DNA of 64,000 nt from Akkermansia muciniphila (GTDB lineage: Bacteria; Verrucomicrobiota; Verrucomicrobiia; Limisphaerales; BJHT01): positions 1 through 64,000 of the forward strand of contig CAMAUZ010000018.1 in the NCBI GenBank assembly GCA_945861535.1, in the 5' to 3' direction. Below the pieces are notes generated by a model that saw only the letters and a program-made list of their open reading frames with translations, did not search any database and was not told the origin of the DNA. Made by a program: the position numbers and the translations under genes. Positions 43,410 through 52,131 of this stretch are shown here, piece by piece (positions within the stretch are counted from its first letter, which is position 1; the number at the start of each line of letters is the position of its first letter).

Positions 43410-43691
43410 TCAGTTTTGGTCAGACTTGGGCCGTCGCAGGCCCACCGAGTGCGCGATGTCATCGAACTCCTCGCTGCTGACCTCTTCGAGACGTTTGCCT
43501 TTGGCGTGGAGCCGCTCGTTGATCTTGATGACCTTCTCCGTCATCTGCTCATGCGTGTCCTTCGAGCCGCCGACCAAGGCAAAGTTCTCCCCCGTCGTCA
43601 CCCGCTTGTGACCATCGGAATCGAGACCGACGCCGAGCATCACGGCTTTTTTGCGGGGCTCCGGCTTCGCTTTTCGGGGCGAGTTAGACAT
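43410..43691 (-). CDS. Small conserved hypothetical protein
   Basis: A 93-residue hydrophilic protein with no signal or membrane segment. A basic N-terminus (PRKAKPEPRKKAV) is followed by GVGLDSDGHKRVTTGENFAL and a charged helix (EQMTEKVIKINERLHAKGK). I do not recognise the family. Codon use matches its neighbours, it has a normal ATG start and sits 70 bp upstream of hemB on the same strand, so it is probably real and may be co-transcribed with hemB. Confidence 0.65.
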   Translation of the reverse strand: MSNSPRKAKPEPRKKAVMLGVGLDSDGHKRVTTGENFALVGGSKDTHEQMTEKVIKINERLHAKGKRLEEVSSEEFDDIAHSVGLRRPKSDQN

Positions 43692-43774
43692 GCGCGCGAA
43701 GCTAGGGCGTGCGAAAATGAAGTCAAGAATCCCGGCTCTCCCGCCGCTGCGCGCATCTGCATTTCCCCTGGTAC

Positions 43775-43820
43775 CGCAGGCGTCCTCGCTTGCGAGTTCG
43801 GGCGGCGTCTCGCCGCACGA
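43775..43820. repeat. Degenerate relative of the four-hairpin element
   Basis: GCAGGCGTCCTCGCTTGCGA followed by TTCGGGCGGCGTCTCGCCGC. The junction TTCGGGCGGC and the small TCT/TCC loops match the element at 6281-6423, but only two of four hairpins remain. It lies in the spacer between two minus-strand genes. Confidence 0.45.
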
Positions 43821-43887
43821 TTATTGGCCGCGGCGCGCGCTCGCACGGCCGGCATGAGGACAGTTGCGCTCGTCCGACCCGCGTGCC

Positions 43888-45120
43888 TCACGCCTGCGCC
43901 GCATTGACCCCGCCGCTCAGGAAACTCCAGATCGCCTTGAATCCCTTCAGCAACCCCACATCCCGCACCCCGCCAAACCCATACAGGCGGGCGATGGACT
44001 CCTCATGCGACCGGTACCGCGGCGGCAGCACGAGCACCCGTTGCGCTCCCCCCTCCGCCTTCGCTTCGGCGAGCACCTCGGGATAAACCAGTCCGCGCCC
44101 GACGAAATATTCCCCCGCCGGCAATTCGAGCCGCCGCTCTGGCAACACCAGTAGAGGCCGATAAACAAAGGTCAGTTTCCCCTCCGCTTCCTTCACCAGC
44201 CGCCCATACGTGCGGATCGGCGTTGTCCCCAGCTTCTCCGCTGTGAACATCTTGTTCGCCACCGCATCCGGCGTAAATCGCCCGTGCCGCCATGTGAACC
44301 AGTCCCACGAGTAAATCGCCCCGAACCACATCAGCCGAAACGACCACCCCGCCAGCAAGTACGCCGCGAGAATCAGCGCCAGCGACCACACCGCCCCGAC
44401 CCACACATTGCTGAACGACGTCGCCGTCACGGTCGAAAGCAAGAACAGCCGCGCCGATTTCAGCGCCGTGTCCACCGTCGTGAACGGGCTGATCAGAATC
44501 AGCACGTTGATCGTGTGGGACACCAGCCACACCACCGCGAACGTCACCACCGCCACCGGCACCAGCAGCACGTTCCAAAATCTCGCGGCATCGATCACCG
44601 CGAGATGCGTGCCCGCAAACGCGCTCGCCGTCGGCTGCTGCGCAAAAATCGCCGCCGCGATGGGAATGAACAGCCCTGCCGCCACCAGTCCGCTCACCTT
44701 GTTTTCGATCAACTCCGCGATGTCGAAGGGTTTCTTCAACGCGCTCGGCGCCGCCGTCCCGAGAATGTCCTTGGCTCCGATCAACCCGACCAGGATCAGC
44801 GCCGGCCCCCAGAAAAGCGGATTCGCAAACCACGGCATCGGCCCGCGGCCCGCCGCGGGCTTTTTCTGCCACTGAAAATACTGCCACGCCCCCACGGCGC
44901 CCATGCCCAGCAGCGGCGAGATCGCCACGCCGGTGATCAGCGATATCGTCTGCGCCATCTGCTCCGCCCCCGGCACGGCGCTGGCCGATTTGGCCGCCGG
45001 CGAAACTGCTGCGGGCGGCGCACCAGCGGCACCCGCAGCCCCGGCGTTGGCCGCGCTTGGCAGCACCGTCACGCTCACCGCCAGTGCGACACCGCACATC
45101 CATCGAATCAAGTGATTCAT
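43888..45120 (-). CDS. Multi-pass membrane protein of unknown function
   Basis: A 410-residue protein with a signal peptide (residues 1-26, ending ANA-GA), an Ala/Pro-rich stretch, and about seven hydrophobic segments between residues 60 and 275 (for example ISLITGVAISPLLGMGAVGA and LVPVAVVTFAVVWLVSH). The last 130 residues are soluble, with KLTFVYRPLLVLPERRLEL and a repeat of aromatic and basic residues. I do not recognise the family. It stands alone on the minus strand. The soluble tail would lie in the cytoplasm if the segment number is odd. Confidence 0.7.
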   Translation of the reverse strand: MNHLIRWMCGVALAVSVTVLPSAANAGAAGAAGAPPAAVSPAAKSASAVPGAEQMAQTISLITGVAISPLLGMGAVGAWQYFQWQKKPAAGRGPMPWFANPLFWGPALILVGLIGAKDILGTAAPSALKKPFDIAELIENKVSGLVAAGLFIPIAAAIFAQQPTASAFAGTHLAVIDAARFWNVLLVPVAVVTFAVVWLVSHTINVLILISPFTTVDTALKSARLFLLSTVTATSFSNVWVGAVWSLALILAAYLLAGWSFRLMWFGAIYSWDWFTWRHGRFTPDAVANKMFTAEKLGTTPIRTYGRLVKEAEGKLTFVYRPLLVLPERRLELPAGEYFVGRGLVYPEVLAEAKAEGGAQRVLVLPPRYRSHEESIARLYGFGGVRDVGLLKGFKAIWSFLSGGVNAAQA

Positions 45121-45541
45121 AAAAATCTGCCGCCAGCCCCGGCCGCACGGCAGGCCAGACCGTTCCTTAGTCGAGTCCCCGTGTAAAGCCGGGGGGAACC
45201 CTCGAGCTCAAGGCCCAAAGCGCAAGAGAAGCTCCAAGTCCCAGAATTCCAATGGTAGCGCCGCCGCCGCTCGGCCGGCGACAGGGTTCTGGCGAGACGG
45301 TGGGCCAGTCGCGTCAACGCGATGAATCGGCGGGAATAGCGCCGCTGCAGCCGATATAAGCTGGCCAGTATCGCCACCGGCCTCCAATCGGAAGCAGCCG
45401 GTGAGCAAAGCTCCACGCTACACATCCCCCCAATATTACGACCATGCTCATGTCGCACTGGGCGAGAAGGTGCCATGGGGAGAGAAATCTGTTTTTCACC
45501 GCCTCTCCAGCCGCCCTTGCTAGGTCGGCTCGCCCTTGCGC
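45121..45541. other. Spacer with a degenerate heptad-like tract
   Basis: No gene is supported in these 421 bases. At 45207-45236 there is AGCTCAAGGCCCAAAGCGCA, a diverged version of the AAAGCTC heptad arm, without a clear facing arm. The rest shows nothing I recognise. Confidence 0.4.
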
Positions 45542-46717
45542 TTACTTCCCGGTCTCATTCCACAGTATCCGCAGATTCTTGGTCTGGCGGCCGGCGAGGA
45601 TGAGGTCGGGTTTGCCGTCGCCGTTGAGGTCGGCGGCTTTGAGGTCTTCGATGGCGACTTCGGGGCCGGAGAGTTCGGAGGTGCGCCATTTGACACCGTC
45701 GGCGTCGAGCGGGGTGAAGAGTTTCACGCCGGGGACGCCTTTGGGATTCATGCCGCGCCAACCGATGATGACCTGGTCGCTGCCGCTGCCGAGCACATCG
45801 GTGACGGCGACGGCGTGGCCGTCTTTGAGGGTGTCATCAAGGACCTGGCGGGGCCAGAGGGCTTTGCCTTTCGCGGGCTGGCGGTAGAGCGCGGCGGTGG
45901 TGCCGTGCATGGGTTCGATGGTGGCGATAAAGCGGGTGCCGCCGGGGAGTTTGCCGTCGCGGACTTCGCCAGTGAGTTGGTCGGTGAACTGGCGTTTCTT
46001 CCATTCGCCGGTGCTGCGGCCGAAGAACCAGACGCCCTCCTTGCCCCCGATGAGCAGTTCGTGTTCAGGATCGTTGTCCCAGTTGACCGGTTGGAAGTTA
46101 TGACTCAGGTGCATGGCGTCGCTCACGACGGCGGTCGGCCAAGCGGACTTGGGATCGGTTGGCATGGAGTAGGCGAGCACACGGCCACCCACGCCTTCGC
46201 CGCCCTTGTTGCCCTTGCCGTGGAGGGGCTTGACGATGAGTTCCCATTTGCCGGCGGGATTCTTCGCCCAGTGCATGCGGTGGACGGTCGGTTCGTGATG
46301 CAGTTTGACGGGCGTCCATTTCTGCGTCCGGTCGGCGGGCGGGATGAGGTAGAAGACCGCGCCGCTGTTGACGGTGTCGCCGGGGTTCCAGCCGGCACCG
46401 ACGGCGATTTCGCATTTGCCATCGCCATCAATGTCCTGCGCGGCGACGCAGACGTTGTCCTGCGGCGTTAGGTTCTCGGCGATGACGTGCTTTTTCCAAT
46501 CGGGGTTGTGATACCACTGCACGGTTTTTTGATCGGCGAGAATGATGTCAGGCTTGCCGTCGCCATCGACGTCCGCGATGGCGATGCCGTAGCCGATGTT
46601 GACGGCGGTGTCTATGTCCTGGGCGCGGAACTTGGGCTGCGGCGGGTCGGCGGCGACGCCGGTGAGAGCGGTGGCGAGGGTGGTGGTGAGCAGGGTGAAG
46701 AGCAGTGATGTTTTCAT
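45542..46717 (-). CDS. Secreted FG-GAP/VCBS repeat propeller protein
   Basis: A 391-residue exported protein. The ATG at 46717 starts a signal peptide (KTSLLFTLLTTTLATALTGV, cleavage near AAD). FG-GAP type calcium-binding repeats recur: IADVDGDGKPDIIL (about residues 47-60), AQDIDGDGKCEIAV, VTDVLGSGSDQVII and AADLNGDGKPDLIL. The arrangement suggests a beta-propeller of about seven blades, one of the common secreted proteins of this phylum. Ligand or partner is unknown. The longer open frame upstream runs through the repeat at 46781-46988 and is not likely coding. Confidence 0.85.
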   Translation of the reverse strand: MKTSLLFTLLTTTLATALTGVAADPPQPKFRAQDIDTAVNIGYGIAIADVDGDGKPDIILADQKTVQWYHNPDWKKHVIAENLTPQDNVCVAAQDIDGDGKCEIAVGAGWNPGDTVNSGAVFYLIPPADRTQKWTPVKLHHEPTVHRMHWAKNPAGKWELIVKPLHGKGNKGGEGVGGRVLAYSMPTDPKSAWPTAVVSDAMHLSHNFQPVNWDNDPEHELLIGGKEGVWFFGRSTGEWKKRQFTDQLTGEVRDGKLPGGTRFIATIEPMHGTTAALYRQPAKGKALWPRQVLDDTLKDGHAVAVTDVLGSGSDQVIIGWRGMNPKGVPGVKLFTPLDADGVKWRTSELSGPEVAIEDLKAADLNGDGKPDLILAGRQTKNLRILWNETGK

Positions 46718-46780
46718 AGGCGAGTGGGCGGAGAGTAGCGAGGGAGGTGGGGGATTCAACGGGAAAACCCGGACTGGGAC

Positions 46781-46988
46781 AAAGCTCCAAGCGCAAAGTT
46801 CAAAGCTCAAGGGAAGCACCAAAGGCCAAGGACCATGGCGGTGCATCGCAGTTGCTTGCATCTTGGTTGGCCAATCGAAGCCGGTCTTTCTCACCCCAAA
46901 TCCTCTCCCGCGGGGAGGTGGAGCGGGTGGCGTTGGTGCTTGTACCGTTGGTCCTTCCCTTGAGCTTTGAGCTTTATGCTTGGAGCTT
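46781..46988. repeat. Inverted repeat with AAAGCTC heptad arms (family A, copy 4)
   Basis: Left arm 46781-46818 (AAAGCTCCAAGCGCAAAGTT then CAAAGCTCAAGGGAAG). Right arm 46954-46988 (CTTCCCTTGAGCTTTGAGCT then TTATGCTTGGAGC). The core, about 135 bp, again starts with CACCAAAGGCCAAGG and ends with a TTGGTGCTTGTACCGTTGGT tract. It fills the spacer (397 bases) between the divergent propeller and vapB genes. Confidence 0.82.
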
Positions 46989-47114
46989 CCGACTCCCACT
47001 CTGGTCGTGTGGGAGGCTGGCCAACGCCGTCCAGATGCCGGCGCTGAAGTTGGCGGGAAAACGTCGGTCCCTGCAGATTGACACGCCGGGAGCCAAGAGA
47101 TTACATGCTCGCGT

Positions 47115-47348
47115 ATGACACTGCTACAGACCCGGGTGGATGAAAAGACAGCGCGCAATTTTGCGCGCGTGGCGAAGGCACGCGGACACACGTCCTACAG
47201 TTTCTTGCAGGAGTTGGTGAAAGACGCCGCTGACAAGCCGAAGCCGCGCACGTGGAAGCAGGTGGCGGAATGGCGAGACAGCCTGGGCATGAAGCCGGTG
47301 CCCTACGGCATTGTGGCAAAGAACCGCGAGGAGAGTGACGAGCGATGA
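47115..47348 (+). CDS. VapB-like antitoxin
   Basis: A 77-residue protein whose N-terminal half (TLLQTRVDEKTARNFARVAK) looks like a ribbon-helix-helix or similar DNA-binding antitoxin domain, while the C-terminal half is charged and probably binds the toxin. Its stop overlaps the start of the PIN gene (ATGA), the usual antitoxin-first order. As in other VapBC modules it should repress its own promoter. The function rests mainly on the neighbour. Confidence 0.75.
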   Translation: MTLLQTRVDEKTARNFARVAKARGHTSYSFLQELVKDAADKPKPRTWKQVAEWRDSLGMKPVPYGIVAKNREESDER

Positions 47349-47800
47349 CCTACGCCGACACTAGTTTCATTGTCGCCACGTACGTCCCCGACTCAAACAC
47401 GCCACTGGCAGACCGGTTCAACGTGGAAGGACACCGTCTGCCCTTCACCTTCCTCCACTGGCCGGAAGTGGCCAAGGCGCTGTGGACGAATCATCCCACG
47501 CTGGCGGAGACCGTGTGGGATGAAATCAAAGGGGCGATTGCCGACGGCCAGACGCTCTATCGGCCGAAGCTGGATGCCGATGCGGTTGCCCAGCGCGCCG
47601 CCGGACTGATGCGCCACTATGCGCAACGCTGGCCGAAGCTCCGCGCGATCGATGTGATGCACGTCAGCGCCGCTGTTGAGCTTGGGGCCAGGACCTTCCT
47701 CTCCTTCGACACGCGCAGCTATCAGCGGGTGCTAGCCAGTACGCAAAATCTGCAAGTCTGGCCGGTGCTCACGCGCGAGGAAGCCGCGCATCTGAAATAG
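47345..47800 (+). CDS. PIN domain ribonuclease toxin, VapC-like
   Basis: A 151-residue PIN domain protein. The acidic residues that bind magnesium are present: D5 (YADTSF), E41 (WPEVAKAL), D103 (RAIDVMHVSAA) and D122 (FLSFDTRS). VapC toxins cleave tRNA or rRNA and stop growth until neutralised by VapB. The gene is coupled to the preceding small gene. All hallmark residues are intact, so the module looks functional. Confidence 0.88.
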   Translation: MTYADTSFIVATYVPDSNTPLADRFNVEGHRLPFTFLHWPEVAKALWTNHPTLAETVWDEIKGAIADGQTLYRPKLDADAVAQRAAGLMRHYAQRWPKLRAIDVMHVSAAVELGARTFLSFDTRSYQRVLASTQNLQVWPVLTREEAAHLK

Positions 47801-47864
47801 CTTCTGCCGCGGCGCGCGCTGAAGCTGTCGAGTAAGCGTCGGAGCTGGTGAACGGAGTCGAAGG

Positions 47865-48560
47865 CTATGGCTTGAATTTCGGCTTCTCGGCATAGAGCGC
47901 TACGGCACGCTCGCGGGCGATGCCGGCTTCGACCAGCAGTTCGATCTGTTTCTTGGAGAACTCCGGCCAGTCCTTTTCGAGAATGCGCTGCATCGAACCA
48001 TCCAGCAGACACACTTCGCGAAGTAACGGAGCCCAGAGCTTTCCCCAGCCGTGCCAGTGATCGCCGCCGCGAGTGGGTTGCTTGTCCCACGCGAGGGCGA
48101 TGATTGGATTCCCCGATTCCTTCAATCCTTGCACATAAACTCGACCGCACTCTGTTTCGGGGACGTCGCCTTTGGTGTGGATGGCGTCATCGAAGACCTT
48201 CCAATCGTAGCAGGGGCCGGTGAGGACGTAAGTGCGGCCAATGTAATTTTCTTTCCCTGTGTAGAGGAGCAGCAGGGCGTCACCGTAGCCGCCAGGGTGG
48301 GCGGGAAAGCTGTCGTGGTTGTCGCTGGCGTAGATGCGAAGGGCGGTTCCGAGTTGTTTGATGCAGTATTGATGTCCGAAGAACGACTCATTGAAAACCA
48401 GAGGCATGAAGCCAACCCGCTTGAAGAGCGTGGGTGTGAAGATGGCTGCGGCGACCAGCGCAGCGACGACCAAGGCAAGCAGGAAAATCCGGCGGCGTAG
48501 CTTGCGCCGGACCTTCTCAGGTGGCTTGGAACTTTCTCCCGAGTCTGGCAGTTCGCTCAT
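47865..48560 (-). CDS. Membrane-anchored protein of unknown function (pseudopilin-like features)
   Basis: A 231-residue protein with a basic N-terminus, one hydrophobic helix (about residues 26-46, IFLLALVVAALVAAAIF), and a soluble part. The stretch LGTALRIYASDNHDSFPAHP resembles the region after the helix in verrucomicrobial and planctomycetal type II pseudopilin-like proteins (Y-x-x-D-N-x-x-x-F-P), and LLDGSMQRIL resembles their C-terminal H-x9-DG motif. But the prepilin cleavage site is missing, so this is only a likeness. Its ATG overlaps the stop of the aldolase gene, suggesting one transcript. Confidence 0.6.
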   Translation of the reverse strand: MSELPDSGESSKPPEKVRRKLRRRIFLLALVVAALVAAAIFTPTLFKRVGFMPLVFNESFFGHQYCIKQLGTALRIYASDNHDSFPAHPGGYGDALLLLYTGKENYIGRTYVLTGPCYDWKVFDDAIHTKGDVPETECGRVYVQGLKESGNPIIALAWDKQPTRGGDHWHGWGKLWAPLLREVCLLDGSMQRILEKDWPEFSKKQIELLVEAGIARERAVALYAEKPKFKP

Positions 48561-49486
48561 CGGTCGTTACCCGCAGGTGCCGCCGCCTCAATCATCCGGT
48601 CAAACAACCGCTCCACTTCCCGCGTCGTCTCTTCATCCAGCCGGAAACCGACGGGACCGCGGACGAGGGTGTTTTGAAAAATGCCCTGGCGCACGAGTAG
48701 ATGTTTCTCGACGGCGAGAAAGGCATCCAGACTGTTTTGCATCGAGATGAGCGCGGCAAGGGGACCGTGGATGCGGTCGGCTCTCGCGGCGTCGCCGGCG
48801 GCGAGCGCGCGCCAGAGCGGGACGAGGCCCCGGATGAGGTCCGCGCCGGGCATGGTGCCGACGATGCCGCGGCGGAAGGAATCGACGAGCGCGATGCCGC
48901 CGGTCCCCTCGAAAACCCGGGCGCGGCCGCCGGTGGCGTCGCGCAGTTCGCTGAGCTTGGGACCAATGGGCGTGGCCTCGGGCTTGAATTGCACGCGCTC
49001 GGGTCCGAACTCGGCGAGCAGTCGCGCCTGCATGGCGATGGGCATGGGCTTGCCCACATAGCCGCTCGCATCCTGCACGATGACCGGGATGCGGATGGCT
49101 TCGAGGATGCGCCGGTAATAGGCCAGCAACTCGCTTTCCCCAATGCCCACCGACACGGGCGGAATAGCCATCACCGCGTGCGCCCCGGCGGCTTCGGCGT
49201 GACGGGCGTAACGCTCGGCGACCTTGCTCGATTCCGCGCCGACGCTGATGACGACCACGCCGCGGGCGCGGCCGAATTCACAGGCGCGCGCGGCGAGTTC
49301 CTCGCGCTCCTCGCTCGCGAGCCTGAGCGTCTCGGAGACCATCGCCATGACAATGCCATCCGCGCCGCAGTCATAGAGCCAGTCGATCTCACGGCGCAGC
49401 GTGGGGAAGTCGATGGTTTCGTCGGGGAGATAAGGAGTTTGGAAAACGGGGAGGACGCCGTGGAGAGAGTGAGTTGGTTGATTCAT
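48557..49486 (-). CDS. DapA-family (dihydrodipicolinate synthase-like) lyase
   Basis: A 309-residue class I aldolase of the DapA/NanA family. The Schiff-base lysine is K168 (RVQFKPEATPIG), and Y143 (DASGYVG) stands near the place of the catalytic Tyr. The usual GTTGE loop is replaced by MVSETLRLASEE, so true dihydrodipicolinate synthase activity is unlikely. Other members split keto-acids such as KDG or sialic acid. A real dapA is expected elsewhere. The gene is coupled to the downstream membrane protein. An esterase acting on acetylated sugars lies 270 bp away in divergent orientation, which may hint at sugar-acid degradation. Confidence 0.83.
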   Translation of the reverse strand: MNQPTHSLHGVLPVFQTPYLPDETIDFPTLRREIDWLYDCGADGIVMAMVSETLRLASEEREELAARACEFGRARGVVVISVGAESSKVAERYARHAEAAGAHAVMAIPPVSVGIGESELLAYYRRILEAIRIPVIVQDASGYVGKPMPIAMQARLLAEFGPERVQFKPEATPIGPKLSELRDATGGRARVFEGTGGIALVDSFRRGIVGTMPGADLIRGLVPLWRALAAGDAARADRIHGPLAALISMQNSLDAFLAVEKHLLVRQGIFQNTLVRGPVGFRLDEETTREVERLFDRMIEAAAPAGNDR

Positions 49487-49524
49487 TAGTGTGCGAGTGG
49501 TTTAGCCCACCGCGGGGGCGGAGA

Positions 49525-49648
49525 GAAGCTCAAAGCTCAAGGGAAGCACCAAGGAACAAGCGGGTTTTGAGAGACACGGTGGGCGGGCGACGGATGGGGC
49601 TTGGCGCTTTGATCTTCCCTTGAGCTTTGAACTTTGAACTTTGAGCTT
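49525..49648. repeat. Inverted repeat with AAAGCTC heptad arms (family A, copy 5)
   Basis: Left arm 49525-49548 (GAAGCTCAAAGCTCAAGGGA). Right arm 49613-49648 (ATCTTCCCTTGAGCTTTGAA plus two further units). The core is about 64 bp and begins with AGCACCAAGGAACAAGCGGG, nearly the same as in the copy at 31583-31735. It sits between the divergent aldolase and esterase genes. Confidence 0.85.
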
Positions 49649-49755
49649 CACCCGAAATCTGCTCGGCCGCCTCCGGCTTGAGACCGCCCGTGAACTTAAT
49701 CCCAATCCCAGCCATTCGTTGACTCCGACGCGCGGCCCCGTTTACAAAAGGCGGA

Positions 49756-51300
49756 ATGAAATCACTCCTGCATTCCCGCGTGCGACAGCTTGCTCGTTGC
49801 CCGCTTCGTGTTCTCACCCTGACTTTGCTCGCCGCGTGCCTGCCGCTGGCCGCGCACGCCAAGCCGCGACTGCCGGCCGTGATCGGCAGCAATATGGTTT
49901 TGCAGCGTGACGTACCGCTGACCATCTGGGGTTGGGCCGACGCCGGCGAGGAAATCACCGTGACGATTGGCACCAACAAAGGCACCGGCAAAGCCAACGC
50001 GCAGGGCCGCTGGACGGTCAAGCTCGCGCCGATGAAGGCCAGCGCCGAACCGCTCCAGATGACCATCGTCGGCACCGAAACTCTCACGCTCACGAACATA
50101 CTCGTCGGCGAAGTCTGGCTCGGCTCGGGGCAGTCGAACATGCAGTGGTCGGTCGCTGCGTCGTCGAACTCGAAAGAGGAGATCGCCGCGGCCAACTATC
50201 CGAAGCTGCGTTTGTTTCTCGTGCCGTTGGTGCCTTCCGGCACCCCGGCGGACGATGTGAAAGCGAGCTGGAAAGAATGTGCCTCGACCAACATCTCCCC
50301 TTTCTCGGCGGTGGCATATTTCTTCGGTCGCGAGATTCACAAGCAACTGGATGTGCCCGTCGGCATGATCGCCACGTCGTGGGGCGGCACGCGCATCGAA
50401 CCGTGGATTCCGCCCGTGGGATTTGACTCGCAGCCGGAGTTGAAGAAGGAGCGCGACGTGGTCGCCGCCGCCGTGGCCGCGTTCGCCAAAGCGCCGGAGC
50501 CGAAGCCCAAGCACCCGCTCAACAGCAACGGCGCGCCGACGGGACTCTACAACGGCATGATCCATCCGCTCGCGCCCTTCGCCATCCGCGGCGCCCTCTG
50601 GTATCAGGGCGAATCCAATCGCGGCGCCGGGATGCGCTACACCGACCTGATGAAAGGTTTGATCCAGGGCTGGCGCACAGTCTGGGGTTTGGGAGACTTC
50701 CCGTTCCTCTTTGTACAGTTGGCACCGTATAACTACGGAAAAGGAGAAACCTTGCTCCCTGAAATCTGGGAAGCACAGACCGAGACTCTCAAATTCCCCA
50801 ACACAGGCATGGCTGTGACGACTGATATCGCCACCGTCCGGGACATCCATCCGCCCAACAAACAAGAGGTCGGCCGACGATTGGCGCTGTGGGCCATGGC
50901 GAATACTTATGGCAAGTCCGACCTAGTCTATTCCGGGCCGCTCTTTGACTCCATGACTACGGAAAAAGGCCGCGTGCGTCTCCAGTTCAAGCACACCGGT
51001 GGCGGACTGGTCTCGCGTGATGGGAAGATGTTGAGTTGGTTCCATGTCGCCGGGGAAGACAAGAAGTTCGTGCCCGCGCTGGCGACCATCGTGGACAGCA
51101 AGATCGTGGTGGTCAGCGCGCCCGAGGTGCCGAATCCCGTGGCCGTCCGGTTTGGCTGGAATCACATCGCCGAGCCTAACCTGTCGAACAAGGAAGGCCT
51201 GCCCGCCTCGCCTTTCCGCACTGACAAATGGGCAGATGCGGTGATGCCCGCGCCCACGCCCGCAGCCACCCCCGCCGCAGCGCCGCCGGCGAAAAAGTAG
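49756..51300 (+). CDS. Secreted sialate O-acetylesterase-like protein
   Basis: A 514-residue SGNH-type esterase. A signal peptide covers about residues 15-35 (ending AHA-KP). A beta-sandwich domain (about 40-115, SNMVLQRDVPLTIWGWADAG) precedes the catalytic part, as in this family. The nucleophile is S127 in WLGSGQSNMQW, the YQGES block follows, and D363/H365 in VRDIHPPNKQEVG complete the triad. Such enzymes remove acetyl groups from sialic acids or plant polysaccharides such as xylan. The last 20 residues are a Pro/Ala-rich tail. The gene is preceded by the inverted repeat at 49525-49648. Confidence 0.9.
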   Translation: MKSLLHSRVRQLARCPLRVLTLTLLAACLPLAAHAKPRLPAVIGSNMVLQRDVPLTIWGWADAGEEITVTIGTNKGTGKANAQGRWTVKLAPMKASAEPLQMTIVGTETLTLTNILVGEVWLGSGQSNMQWSVAASSNSKEEIAAANYPKLRLFLVPLVPSGTPADDVKASWKECASTNISPFSAVAYFFGREIHKQLDVPVGMIATSWGGTRIEPWIPPVGFDSQPELKKERDVVAAAVAAFAKAPEPKPKHPLNSNGAPTGLYNGMIHPLAPFAIRGALWYQGESNRGAGMRYTDLMKGLIQGWRTVWGLGDFPFLFVQLAPYNYGKGETLLPEIWEAQTETLKFPNTGMAVTTDIATVRDIHPPNKQEVGRRLALWAMANTYGKSDLVYSGPLFDSMTTEKGRVRLQFKHTGGGLVSRDGKMLSWFHVAGEDKKFVPALATIVDSKIVVVSAPEVPNPVAVRFGWNHIAEPNLSNKEGLPASPFRTDKWADAVMPAPTPAATPAAAPPAKK

Positions 51301-51392
51301 TCCCGGATAAATGCCGCCCGCCGCGCTCTTTCTAGTTCTTATGCGCGTTCAAGCCGAGGCTCTCAGCGTGTTCTGAGAATCGCCTCCGGGTA

Positions 51393-51542
51393 GCATAGGC
51401 GACCCGCCTGGGCCGTCGGGCGACTCGCCCGACGGCGCTGGGAAACTCGGTGAGCTAATAGGGACGGCCACTTCTTCCAGTCCTTCTCCACCGTTCCGGC
51501 CGGCGAGTCGCCGGGCGGGCGGGGTGCCCGCATCGCCTATTC
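51393..51542. repeat. Palindrome cluster with ATAGGCGA outer arms
   Basis: Left arm 51393-51435 (CATAGGCGACCCGCC, then GTCGGGCGACTCGCCCGAC). Right arm 51496-51542 (GGCGAGTCGCCGGGCGG, then GCATCGCCTATTC). The arms are imperfect complements; each contains a GGCGACTCGCC-type hairpin. The element lies in the 831-base spacer 51301-52131, which otherwise holds only a weak open frame on the minus strand (51542-51784) and no clear promoter. Confidence 0.68.
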
Positions 51543-51784
51543 TAACTCCCACCACCGGAGCGACGCCTCACCAAACCAATTGGCACGACGTTCACTTTGC
51601 CATTCTTCACCCGCTGTTGCTCCGCTCCTTCCATGTCGTTCCAGTCGGTGCGGCCGTTCGCGGATTTCCTGATGTTGACGTTCTCGTTGGTAGAGACATG
51701 CGTGCGGAGTGCCTGTTCCTTCACGACGGAAAGAGCGGCAGTTTCACACTGACCTGCTGATCTTCTAATCGTATTCCAAGTCAT
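51542..51784 (-). CDS. Weak open frame, doubtful
   Basis: An 80-codon frame on the minus strand with a hydrophilic product (for example RTHVSTNENVNIRKSANGRT). GC is lower than in neighbouring genes and its 3' end runs into the repeat at 51393-51542. No domain, no ribosome site and no partner are seen. I keep it as a possible gene remnant or transferred fragment. Confidence 0.2.
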   Translation of the reverse strand: MTWNTIRRSAGQCETAALSVVKEQALRTHVSTNENVNIRKSANGRTDWNDMEGAEQQRVKNGKVNVVPIGLVRRRSGGGS

Positions 51785-52131
51785 GCACTCTCCCAGTTCT
51801 CGGCGAGAAAGTCGTAGGAGGTTGTTGAACGCGCCACGCGAGCGAAGCATCCGGTCGGATCAAAGCGGCAGTCGCGAGCGCTCGGCTTGGCGTAACTGAG
51901 CTTTCAGTCACCAAACCTATGAAACTCACTTGAAGGCGACGAATCATGTGGGTTGGCATTGGTTGCGTAGTTTTCCCATTACTCTGCCGTGTAGTCCCAT
52001 TTCCTTTGCTCTTTCCGACGGGTGACTGGGCGTTGCGTTCCAGTCTGTCGCCAGATTCCATTATTGACCCGATCCCGGCAGCAAACGACCATCACCACTG
52101 TTCCAAATGTGACCGAACTCATCGCCTGCGT

